Origin: a virus
Strand: one strand, 5' to 3'
IMG/VR virus record: IMGVR_UViG_3300030106_006427
Span: 1-35,207 of that record
Length of the DNA stretch: 35,207 bases
Part shown: in pieces, positions 15,337 to 23,094 of the stretch
How positions within the stretch are numbered: the first letter of the stretch is position 1
Layout of the letters: each line of letters begins with the position of its first letter
The notes under the pieces: generated by a model
Seen by the model: only the letters and a program-made list of their open reading frames with translations
Database searches by the model: none
Told to the model about the DNA's origin: nothing
Made by a program: the position numbers and the translations under genes

Positions 15337-16089
15337 TTAAGAGTTAACCAACTCATTAAAAGCGCTGTCGACAGAGTTGTCTTCGCTAGTAAGAGTAGCC
15401 TCTGTTGTGCTATCTCCCTCGCTTGCAGACACCTCTTCATCGATGCTAGTCATGTAATCATGCAACATCTTACCAACATCGTCCGAACTCGGACGCTCAA
15501 ATAGCGTCGTCACATCGGGAATCGCATCTAGAAGACGCGAAGCCTCGTCACTATCCTCAACCAGGGGCGAAGTACGTCGGCGAGGCGTAATGCTCGTCTG
15601 GGGGAACTGCGCTCCTGCTGGCTTTCCGTAGGTAATTACCAAATCGGTGCCATTATCAACATCAGTGATGTCGCCGTAATCAGGATTGAGGACTAAATTC
15701 AACAACTCTTGGTACGCCATTCTACCAAAACCCCAAATTCGCACTCCCTGCTCTTCTTCCCCACGTACAATCACGGGAGCAAAAAATCGCTGTCGTGCGC
15801 TAAGGTTCTTTGCCATTTTAACGCTATCAGGGTCGCCCTGCTTATACAAAGTGCGAACAAAATCATCAAGCGGACACTCATCTCCAAAGTTCTTTTTGGG
15901 ACTCAAGAAAGGCGTATTGTTTCCAAGATTGTAATGGAACCAAAACTCTTTAAATGGATCTCCGTCAGCGGTCGGAACAATACGAATTGTTTGCTCTCCA
16001 TCCTTCGGACGCCAAAAGTTATTCTTTTCAGCACCCTTGCGATTCAAAGATGCCAGCTTCTCTTTCATTTTAGACATATCAATACCCAT
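15337..16089 (-). CDS. Single-stranded DNA-binding protein, T4 gp32-like
   Basis: A 250-residue protein. The basic start (MSKMKEKLASLNRKGAEKNNFW) is followed by an OB-type core (QTIRIVPTADGDPFKEFWFHY, RQRFFAPVIVRGEEEQGVRIWGF, GTDLVITYGKPAG) and a long acidic, Ser/Thr-rich tail from about 200 onward (SIDEEVSASEGDS), as gp32-type SSBs use to contact other replication proteins. Unlike T4 gp32, only one cysteine is present, so the zinc site is apparently absent. It coats single-stranded DNA at the fork and cooperates with UvsX next door. The ATG at 16089 has AAGGAG and its own sigma70-like promoter, fitting a highly expressed early gene. A leader hairpin may allow self-regulation. Confidence 0.85.
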   Translation of the reverse strand: MGIDMSKMKEKLASLNRKGAEKNNFWRPKDGEQTIRIVPTADGDPFKEFWFHYNLGNNTPFLSPKKNFGDECPLDDFVRTLYKQGDPDSVKMAKNLSARQRFFAPVIVRGEEEQGVRIWGFGRMAYQELLNLVLNPDYGDITDVDNGTDLVITYGKPAGAQFPQTSITPRRRTSPLVEDSDEASRLLDAIPDVTTLFERPSSDDVGKMLHDYMTSIDEEVSASEGDSTTEATLTSEDNSVDSAFNELVNS

Positions 16090-16120
16090 GATAAACTCCT
16101 TTTAATCAACGGGATAGAGT

Positions 16121-16144
16121 ATGGTTAGCAAATTTTCCAACCAT
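16121..16144 (-). other. Inverted repeat in the ssb mRNA leader
   Basis: ATGGTT (16121-16126) pairs with AACCAT (16139-16144) across 12 nt. It falls within the expected 60-70 nt leader between the promoter and the ribosome-binding site. In T4 the gp32 mRNA leader carries structure used for autogenous repression; a similar role here is only a suggestion. Confidence 0.35.
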
Positions 16145-16159
16145 CTCGATTATGGATAT

Positions 16160-16188
16160 ACTATACTCTAGCAAAAATCATTTGTAAA
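16160..16188 (-). promoter_or_regulatory. Sigma70-type promoter for ssb
   Basis: The coding strand has TTTACA (16183-16188), a spacer of exactly 17 nt, and TATAGT (16160-16165). Each box differs from consensus by one base. It lies in the 100-bp gap before ssb and would give a leader of about 65 nt. This suggests host-polymerase (early) expression. Confidence 0.65.
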
Positions 16189-16189
16189 G

Positions 16190-17035
16190 CTATAAATCAA
16201 TTTTTTGGCCCTGGATATAGGAAGCGTGGAGGACGCAGTAGGCGTAATCCTGTTCATATTCAGTGGGATAGACCGCGAATGAAACTCGTAACTTTTCTTC
16301 ACTTTTTTCTTTTACTAAGGAAGTTAATTTACGCAACAATGTTCCATCCGTCTTTAATCGTTCGTTATTGATAGCATAGTAAAAAGTCATCTGCCTAGGA
16401 TGCTCAATATCAGTAAACGGCTTCATTTCTCCCGTGTTAACGTCAACAAGGCCAATAGAAGAGATTCTACACACGTCTAGCGGGCTTGTCGATGTATCTA
16501 TTACTGCTTCCGTATTGTCACAAACGTTGAGCATGTGGATGGTGGAAACAAGAAGGCGATTAATATTTTCATGATATCCAACAACAGGCACCTCGCCGAT
16601 CGCCTCTTCTATTTTAGAATTTTCAACAATGTATAATCTCTCTAGCATGGCAGATCTCGCATACTGCTGTAATACATTAAAGACTAGGTTATGTTGCCTC
16701 TCTTTAACTTCTGGCAATAAGGAAGTGTCCGGCTTGATATAAAGGACGTAGGTTGGATGTGCCTTAAGGCGCTCCAGTATACGCAAAGACGCGCCGGAAA
16801 TATCCCCTGAGCCTCCGATTACAAACAAGACCGGCCCACTTATCTTTTCAAAAAAAGCCTTTTTTAATCTAGTTTTAGATTCGTATTCTTCATGTGTCTT
16901 TTGGGGAGTTATATAAAGATAATTGTCCTCATTGCTTTTTTTAGAATTTACCTTATAAATATCGTATTGCGGATATTGTGAGAACTCTTCAGCAATTGCA
17001 CACCCCGCGTCACCTAATCCAATAATAGTTTCCAT
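16190..17035 (-). CDS. Divergent tubulin/FtsZ-like protein
   Basis: A 281-residue protein. It opens with IIGLGDAGCAIAEEF (4-18), like the first nucleotide-binding loop of FtsZ (GVGGGGxN). Residues 68-85, PVLFVIGGSGDISGASL, sit where tubulins carry the GGGTGTG signature loop. Then follow a strand with VLYIKPDTSLLPEV, a segment like the FtsZ helix-strand LQQYARSAMLERLYIVENS (122-140) with a candidate guanine-contacting Asn139, YHENINRLLVSTIHML (154-169), and DTSTSPLDVCR (180-190) near the expected catalytic T7 loop, which is degenerate. The order matches the tubulin fold, but the glycine loop is altered and the usual C-terminal polymer-contact region is short. It may bind a nucleotide without filament-driven hydrolysis. 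ATG overlaps the polA stop (TAATG). I recall relatives in marine myoviruses, without a known role. Confidence 0.6.
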   Translation of the reverse strand: METIIGLGDAGCAIAEEFSQYPQYDIYKVNSKKSNEDNYLYITPQKTHEEYESKTRLKKAFFEKISGPVLFVIGGSGDISGASLRILERLKAHPTYVLYIKPDTSLLPEVKERQHNLVFNVLQQYARSAMLERLYIVENSKIEEAIGEVPVVGYHENINRLLVSTIHMLNVCDNTEAVIDTSTSPLDVCRISSIGLVDVNTGEMKPFTDIEHPRQMTFYYAINNERLKTDGTLLRKLTSLVKEKSEEKLRVSFAVYPTEYEQDYAYCVLHASYIQGQKIDL

Positions 17036-18219
17036 TATAACCTCTTAGTCTTCATGGAGCCGTAGTTGTTGCCTACACTCATATTTATTTTAAATCTTGC
17101 CAGATCAGTCTCCGAGAATACTTCGACAATCTCCGAAAGCATTGGTCTGTCCTCCACGCTAAAATCTATAACCAGAGAGTCGTGGACTGAAAATGCCACG
17201 TAAGACTTTCTTCCTTTTAGCATCTTCGAAACCTTTATCATGCAGCGTAAAAATAGATCACTAGTAGTGCTTTGCACGATATAATTAAATGCTCTTCTTT
17301 CATCTACCTCTATATCTCGATCGAATGGAGTTAGTACCCTTTCGCCATCGAAATACTTGTCTGTTATCTCCTTTCTACGAAAAACTTGCTCTAGTTTTTC
17401 GTTTTTAGCCAGGGGATTGTAGAGCCACGCAAAAACCTTCTTCTTTATGTCTTCTCTCGATTCTGTAGAAAGAAATACGTCTTTAGCTATCCACTCATGT
17501 ATATCTTGCTGCGGCTGCTCCACCCCTGAGAGTGCGAGGATGGTTCTTAGCTCTGCGGCGTTGAAGTCTAGTTCAACAAATAGGTCGTTATTTGGCTTTA
17601 TTAAAGATCTAAAATCCTTGTCAAGCGTCAGTATAGGGAAAGAGTTTCTTTTTGTAGTAAGCCTGCCGGTTCTCGTACCAGCGATATCGTATTCAATATT
17701 TGGGGATAGCAGATTTACCTTTTTAAGAAAAGCACGAGTTTTGGGTATGGCAAAAATATCTTTCAATCCATTAATATCGATATTTAGCCTTCTATATCGT
17801 ATATCATGTATCACTTCAGATAAGCCAAGTAAAAAATCATAATTCTTTGGTCTTTCATATGTATCAAAAACATATTGAGAGATTTGATTCTTTATATCAC
17901 AATATTCCATGAGAAAGCGATCTTGTACCAAATCGAAAAAGCATAGCTCGTTCATATCAATAAGAGATATCTCAAAAGAACGGCGAAAAGAGAGTAGTTT
18001 CTTGTTTATGTTGTCCCACTTCTCTTTTAAATGCGGAGGGCACGCGTCATCCAAAGAACAGCCGATACAATACAGCGATGCACACTCTAGATCTCCAGGA
18101 ACATACGGTACGTAATTCCAGGTCTTTGTAAGCCCCCGTGGTACGTTCTCAAAGTCTAAATTCCCATCAGTGTATATCGCCACACATTCGTTTTTGTCAT
18201 CAAGCGTTTGAAACAACAT
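17035..18219 (-). CDS. Family A DNA polymerase, palm/fingers domain only
   Basis: A 394-residue PolA-type polymerase, much shorter than E. coli Pol I (928) or T7 gp5 (704). Motif A is LDFNAAELR (217-225; D218, E223). The fingers O-helix keeps R255, K259, F263 and Y267 at exact family spacing (REDIKKKVFAWLYN). ERRAFNYIVQSTTSDL (307-322) and motif C VHDSLV (345-350; D347) follow. TGRLTTKRNSFP (184-195) is the upstream conserved region. No 3'-5' or 5'-3' exonuclease domain is visible; the N-terminal 120 residues are unlike either and hold C46, C51, C54 and C60. Catalytic residues are intact, so activity is likely. The ATG directly follows the upstream stop, and the gene is coupled to the FtsZ-like gene. 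Together with DnaE in this window it makes two different polymerase families. Confidence 0.88.
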   Translation of the reverse strand: MLFQTLDDKNECVAIYTDGNLDFENVPRGLTKTWNYVPYVPGDLECASLYCIGCSLDDACPPHLKEKWDNINKKLLSFRRSFEISLIDMNELCFFDLVQDRFLMEYCDIKNQISQYVFDTYERPKNYDFLLGLSEVIHDIRYRRLNIDINGLKDIFAIPKTRAFLKKVNLLSPNIEYDIAGTRTGRLTTKRNSFPILTLDKDFRSLIKPNNDLFVELDFNAAELRTILALSGVEQPQQDIHEWIAKDVFLSTESREDIKKKVFAWLYNPLAKNEKLEQVFRRKEITDKYFDGERVLTPFDRDIEVDERRAFNYIVQSTTSDLFLRCMIKVSKMLKGRKSYVAFSVHDSLVIDFSVEDRPMLSEIVEVFSETDLARFKINMSVGNNYGSMKTKRL

Positions 18220-19473
18220 TTATATCTCTACGGTAATTCTTCTCTTTATCTCCAAATCACTATAAAATACGCCGAGCGCTAAGTCAATAGAATTATTTTT
18301 TATACTTCTAGAGTAAATTGATTGCAACAGAGAGTTGGCTTGTGCCGTAGAGATATCTATCTTTTCCTCCGCCAGTCTCAGCCTGAAGTACAGCTTTATC
18401 CAATGCTTCACGCCGTAGTCTACTATGGCCCGTTGCTTGCTGACTGTCGTTCTAGCTAATTTTTTAATTTTTAAAGTTCCGGTAGATATAGAGCCGAGAT
18501 AGGAACCTTTTGTTGGACAATTTTGATTAAAAACCAATTCAGGGCGTGTGGTCTCAGGCTCTCTCGCCACGTATGTGTTATAAAATGTTGCCGCGTGTTT
18601 TATTAAAATATCAACATCTAGTGTGGAAGTTTTAACATAATACTGGTCAAACAGTCCTACTTTTGTCACTTCGTGTTGTTGCATAAAAAGTTGCATTCTC
18701 GGTGAAGATATGTTTGCAAGGAGTCTCCAAGGAACATCTCGGTCAACGACAAAGCCAAAATGATTTGCTATTTTTGAATAATTATCAAAATTTGGATTTT
18801 CATAAAAATCAGTAACCTTTAGATTCTCTCTAGACTTACTAATGTTCTCTATTTCAATGGCCAAGCCACCATTCAAAATATTAGAATAAATGCTTCTTGT
18901 GAATCCGGTTCTAGTAACCGGGTTCTCTGTGACGACTTGATAAATAAAATTCTCGAAATGATGCATAAACTCTTTAAAGTTCCTAATCTTTTCCACCAGC
19001 CCTCTAGAGTTTAGATAATCTGTGAAAGTTTGGAAATAAGTCTGCATATATGCCTCGTGAGAGTTATTAATGCTCTCATATCCTCTCTTGATTTTCATAT
19101 CAACAAGAAAGCCTGCATTTGCTCTTATTTTATTGTGTTGTTTGGCAACATTATAATAAGTTGCCATGGCGTCAAAAGCATCGTGAACAAAATTAGTGAC
19201 AAAGATTGGGCTCGCGCTGGTGTTTGCTATAATAAGCCGACCGCTGTCTACACCGTCTTGATAGGTTCCCGCCATATTGACCGTATTAAACTGCATATCT
19301 ACAAGTCCGTAAAGACCGATCACCCCCCTAGTAGACCCAACATTAGTGATGTTGCGATTAAAAAGATATTCTAACTCTTCATTCTGTCTAGAGAAAAACG
19401 CTGTCCCTGCTTTCATTCCCCCTCTGTAAAGTTTCGATGTTATGTCAACCAATTTAGTGTGCCCCCGCTTCAT
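18220..19473 (-). CDS. Uncharacterised phage protein (probable virion/baseplate protein)
   Basis: A 417-residue protein whose start overlaps the putative hub gene by 20 bp. The N-terminus (LYRGGMKAGTAFFSRQNEELEYLFNRN) is basic; the middle has many aromatic residues and helices (EAYMQTYFQTFTDYLNSRG, FKEFMHHFENFIYQVV). SPRMQLFMQQHEVTKVGLFDQYYVKT and the C-terminal YGVKHWIKLYFRLRLAEEKI look conserved in style. No known domain, signal peptide or catalytic motif is recognised. It is the last gene of the tail block before the polymerase, and tight coupling to the hub gene suggests a structural or assembly role; this is inference only. Confidence 0.65.
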   Translation of the reverse strand: MKRGHTKLVDITSKLYRGGMKAGTAFFSRQNEELEYLFNRNITNVGSTRGVIGLYGLVDMQFNTVNMAGTYQDGVDSGRLIIANTSASPIFVTNFVHDAFDAMATYYNVAKQHNKIRANAGFLVDMKIKRGYESINNSHEAYMQTYFQTFTDYLNSRGLVEKIRNFKEFMHHFENFIYQVVTENPVTRTGFTRSIYSNILNGGLAIEIENISKSRENLKVTDFYENPNFDNYSKIANHFGFVVDRDVPWRLLANISSPRMQLFMQQHEVTKVGLFDQYYVKTSTLDVDILIKHAATFYNTYVAREPETTRPELVFNQNCPTKGSYLGSISTGTLKIKKLARTTVSKQRAIVDYGVKHWIKLYFRLRLAEEKIDISTAQANSLLQSIYSRSIKNNSIDLALGVFYSDLEIKRRITVEI

Positions 19474-22400
19474 AATTAGCTTCTAAACTAGTTTGGAACC
19501 CACCGGATGAGTCTATACTGCTTCTAACTTTCGTAATTACGTAATAACCGCCGATTCCAAGACTGTTGGCGATATTGGTAGCCGTGACTACCGGCCTTAC
19601 AGGGTTCCCAAATGGCGTTCGAATTCCAGGGAAATTAGGAGCGATATAAACAACCATGCCGGGGTAAAAAATAGTATTTCCAAATAAATCAATATCGGTG
19701 TTGTGGAACTTTAACATCCTTCTCGCATTGTTATTGCCAGATTTGTCCCTAAGCGCTGCATCTGCGGCCTCTTGGAAGTATCGTATATCGTTCCCTTTAA
19801 ACTTAATGCTTCTTGTCAAGCCCTTGTTGTAGCCTGTGCCTAGAGTCATAATTCTTCCGTCCTCTTTTTGTTGTTCAAATTTCTTAAAGCCTTTCAGCGC
19901 TGTCCTTGAATCCATGTAGATGTAGTAGTAAGAATTAATGTTTTTTAGAGTATAAGAACGTGTGTTCTTTGCAAAAATGTCGGTTCCGTCGAGCCTGTCT
20001 CCTCTCTCTAAAGCCCTACCTTCTGCTTTATTCATAATTTTGCCAGTACTGTTGTAAACCTGTCCCTTTACAGTATAAAGGTCCGAAACCTCCGTGTCCT
20101 CTTGACAATCAGCGCCGAGGGCCGGAAGAATCAATTTATCAAGCATATTTTGTACAAACTTACCGATATCATAAGTAACATTTCCGCTTTCCATAATTTC
20201 AGTAAGATACCAATAGGTAAAAAGATCTAAAGAAACCGGAATATCAGCGATCGATGCTTCGTCTCCAGAGAACGGACCCGTTTCCGTGCTAGCAGAACCA
20301 ACAATCATATTAAATTTCTTTATATACGCATTCTTGTCTTTGTTTCTTGGGCTGTACACTCTCTTCATTATCGTGTTTAGAATATTTCCAAAAGTTACAA
20401 AATATATTTTATATCCACCACCCCCTGAGAAGCGACCGTTAGGGCCTCCTGCTGCCGGGAAGTCTCTAGCGTCATTCGTCCTCGCGGCTCTGTTTCTAAA
20501 CGAACGATTTGTGGCGGATATTAAGTTTTCGCCAATATTATTTTGAATGTTGGCATCTAGCGTTTCAACAGTAAAGACATCCTTTTTTTCCATAATTTGT
20601 GATGTTTTTCTTATCGAAGGAGACAGTCTCTTATTTAAATCTTTAGTTTGGTAATCAGAGAGAGAGTCCTCTGGAATATCAACTCTGTAAACAAGACCTT
20701 CTTCAAACACCTCTTCTAAAAGACCATCGTGGTTTATGAGTAGTCCCTCTTCTTGTATTTTTTTTACGTTTCTTCTCGATTCATCCAGAAATTTCTGTAG
20801 TGTTTCTTGTCTTCTAGCAGGGTTTGCATCTCTATCTGGGCTAGGGGATGTGTTAATCGCGTATTGTGAAAAAGTTATATTCTTGTCAATCCCAGTGCCT
20901 TGGTCAACATATTTTAATAACGTGCTTTGTACATCTTGTTTAGAACCAATGCTCTGCGCGACTCTGCCGATATCATTAACAAAAACTCTCCTTGGGTCAT
21001 CACCAACGCTAACACCAAGATCTATATCTGTCGCTACGTTATCTATAATGTCAGATAATTTTCTATCACGTTCAAATGGATCCTTTAAGATAGAAACCAA
21101 GTGCTCTGCCGTAGCGAGCTTTAGATCATCAACCTCGCCGCCGGTATCAGGACTTAAAAATATATCAAATTTAAGGCCAGACAGCATATCGTTTATCCAA
21201 CCCCTGTATTCTGCAAATACCTTTAAAGAGCCGTCCTCATTAATCTCGTAATTAAAGCTAGTCACCTTCAAGAAGATAGCTAATTTTGCGGACGCAGCCG
21301 CCTTTTTTATCTTATCTGCCCGATTAGAGCCAACGAGCGTAGACAAGTCGTCCGGAGTTTGCCATCCAACTTCTGCTTTAATAGCAAACTCTTCTCTTCC
21401 GGCAGGGTATGCCGCTAAATCCGAATAACTAAAAGTTCTTTCTCCATGCTTAAAATCAGATATAAAATCAGACATAGATTTGAAAAAATATGTCGCATTG
21501 CAAACTATTATTTTGTCCGCTGTTGCGTAATCCTGCCCTTCGAAAGAAAAAGAAAACGACTCTATGCCTGCATCGTCTCCCCTGGCTCTCCTGCTCATAG
21601 TCAGCATCGAGGGGTCCTTGAAGTCATTAAAAGTACCAAACTTAAAGGGAACTGATGCTAAAGTTTGAAATTTCCCGTCTTTTTTTGTATAGAAAACTTT
21701 AGAAAGCTTGATCTTGGGAAAGAGCATAGACATTTCTAACGATGTAAGATCTGCGAAAGCCTTTTGTCCTTTGTGAAAAGTCATGTTGTTGGTCGCTACA
21801 AAAGGCTCTCCCTGAAGAGATATAAAATGCTCATAATTTGTCGTGCCCGTGCTTTCAAATATTTTATTAAAATTACTAGTCAAAAAACATTGATCTTGGA
21901 ATCTTCTTTCTCTCTCCACAACCTCGGTAATTGGCTGCTCTTCAGATTCTGCTTCCTTAAGCTCTAGACCGCTGGTAGTGCCGCCCTTTATTCCTATGAT
22001 TGATTCTACGTCTTCTTTGATTGAATCTTGTTTTTTGTTTTCTCCCTCTACCCATCGAAGAAAGTTTAAAACTACAGATCGATAGGTTTTGGCACCGCCG
22101 CTGTTTTGTCCTACTAAAAGTTCTCTGTCTAATATTTTAAGATATTCTACTTTTCCAAAGTCTGGATTCTTTCTACTATCGACAAACTTGTCGCCCATTT
22201 TGTGGACCTTGCCCAAGGCGTCTACCATTTCATCATAAGTTGTAGCTAGATCAATGCCGACCCAGCCATCAGGATTTGAGTTCTTATTATAAACTGGGTT
22301 AAAGCCGCCTAGTTCAATAAGTTCCTGTCTATATTGATCCTCATTAATAAGCTTTTCAAAAAAATATTCGACGCTAGTACCGCGATCTCCGGGGCGGACA

Positions 22401-22741
22401 GTCGGCCTAGCATCATCAAGATGGTTTACAGCATCTTCATCTTCAGAAGTGGTATATCGTAGAGCAATTTTTTTGAACCAAAGCCCTTGTCCTGGCGCAC
22501 TTTGGGTTATCCCATGGTATCTAATATCTGAATAGTTCTTGATAAATGCCCTCAATCGAGCAGCATCTCTATTGAGACTTCTTTCTAATATTTCTTTTAT
22601 CCTTTTATAGCTTTTTACCTTGTCAAGGATCTCGTTTCTCTGGTCTTGGGTCAGCCCAGGTACATTGCTGGTTTGATACTTTACTCCAACCTGAGCCAAA
22701 GCATCGAGAACTTGCTGATCTTCTACAAAAGGCTTTGTCAT
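19454..22741 (-). CDS. Large putative baseplate hub / tail protein
   Basis: A 1095-residue protein downstream of tape measure, tube-junction and LysM/gp53-like genes, the usual place of the baseplate hub. The C-terminal 120 residues, with FYPGMVVYIAPNFPG and then LGIGGYYVITKVRSSI before GFQTSLEANYE, resemble the last beta segments of hub proteins of the gp27/gpD type, where a similar GGYYxVTKV stretch closes the ring domain. The N-terminal 250 residues are helical and charged. I see no lysozyme or peptidase motif. It probably forms the central ring that joins tube and spike, but the sequence alone does not prove it. The stop overlaps the next gene by 20 bp. Confidence 0.65.
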   Translation of the reverse strand: MTKPFVEDQQVLDALAQVGVKYQTSNVPGLTQDQRNEILDKVKSYKRIKEILERSLNRDAARLRAFIKNYSDIRYHGITQSAPGQGLWFKKIALRYTTSEDEDAVNHLDDARPTVRPGDRGTSVEYFFEKLINEDQYRQELIELGGFNPVYNKNSNPDGWVGIDLATTYDEMVDALGKVHKMGDKFVDSRKNPDFGKVEYLKILDRELLVGQNSGGAKTYRSVVLNFLRWVEGENKKQDSIKEDVESIIGIKGGTTSGLELKEAESEEQPITEVVERERRFQDQCFLTSNFNKIFESTGTTNYEHFISLQGEPFVATNNMTFHKGQKAFADLTSLEMSMLFPKIKLSKVFYTKKDGKFQTLASVPFKFGTFNDFKDPSMLTMSRRARGDDAGIESFSFSFEGQDYATADKIIVCNATYFFKSMSDFISDFKHGERTFSYSDLAAYPAGREEFAIKAEVGWQTPDDLSTLVGSNRADKIKKAAASAKLAIFLKVTSFNYEINEDGSLKVFAEYRGWINDMLSGLKFDIFLSPDTGGEVDDLKLATAEHLVSILKDPFERDRKLSDIIDNVATDIDLGVSVGDDPRRVFVNDIGRVAQSIGSKQDVQSTLLKYVDQGTGIDKNITFSQYAINTSPSPDRDANPARRQETLQKFLDESRRNVKKIQEEGLLINHDGLLEEVFEEGLVYRVDIPEDSLSDYQTKDLNKRLSPSIRKTSQIMEKKDVFTVETLDANIQNNIGENLISATNRSFRNRAARTNDARDFPAAGGPNGRFSGGGGYKIYFVTFGNILNTIMKRVYSPRNKDKNAYIKKFNMIVGSASTETGPFSGDEASIADIPVSLDLFTYWYLTEIMESGNVTYDIGKFVQNMLDKLILPALGADCQEDTEVSDLYTVKGQVYNSTGKIMNKAEGRALERGDRLDGTDIFAKNTRSYTLKNINSYYYIYMDSRTALKGFKKFEQQKEDGRIMTLGTGYNKGLTRSIKFKGNDIRYFQEAADAALRDKSGNNNARRMLKFHNTDIDLFGNTIFYPGMVVYIAPNFPGIRTPFGNPVRPVVTATNIANSLGIGGYYVITKVRSSIDSSGGFQTSLEANYEAGAH

Positions 22742-22742
22742 G

Positions 22743-23081
22743 TTATACTCCCAAAATTTCTAGCATTAGTTCTAAGTTAAGAGGCACCAAAACAGTGTCT
22801 CCCAAGCTTAAATGCGACTCGGTAGGCTTTTGATTAAAAAACGCAATTACCCACCAAAGTTCTTGGTCGCCATAGTGTTTGTAGGCCAGTTTATAAAACC
22901 TGTCTCCAGTTGACCAAGTGTGCCTTATCAAGTTTAAATGGTCGGCCTGCTCAGCAGTTGGATAATTTAATACAGGCGTCTTAAAGATTGTTAAATCTTT
23001 AAGATTTCTCCTTTGCAAAGCAGACTTATAGTAATCTTTTAATATTTTTATAGTTGCTCTATTATCGTATCTTACGCCCAT
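22743..23081 (-). CDS. LysM-like / gp53-type baseplate protein
   Basis: A 112-residue protein. The C-terminal half HTWSTGDRFYKLAYKHYGDQ, then LWWVIAFFNQKP and LSLGDTVLVPL, matches the LysM-like fold of small baseplate proteins: T4 gp53 wedge protein and the tail protein X family share the pattern GDxxxxLAxxxYGdxxLWWxIaxxN and end in an LxxGxxLxxP strand. The N-terminus (NRATIKILKDYYKSALQRRNL) is basic and helical. It lies 1 nt before the hub gene, as such genes often do. It probably helps assemble wedge or hub; peptidoglycan binding is less likely because the domain is a structural adaptation in these phages. Confidence 0.7.
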   Translation of the reverse strand: MGVRYDNRATIKILKDYYKSALQRRNLKDLTIFKTPVLNYPTAEQADHLNLIRHTWSTGDRFYKLAYKHYGDQELWWVIAFFNQKPTESHLSLGDTVLVPLNLELMLEILGV

Positions 23082-23094
23082 TTTTTAACACACC

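Noticed and set aside
15252-15440. Minus-strand frame of 62 codons across the ssb-uvsX gap
   Set aside because: It overlaps the end of ssb in another frame and crosses the long hairpin; the protein is Arg-rich and not gene-like.
18214-18226. ATATAAATG at the junction of the 18220-19473 gene and the polA-like gene, resembling the T4 late promoter TATAAATA
   Set aside because: It is made of the stop codon and the next start codon, leaving no room for a leader; taken as coincidence.
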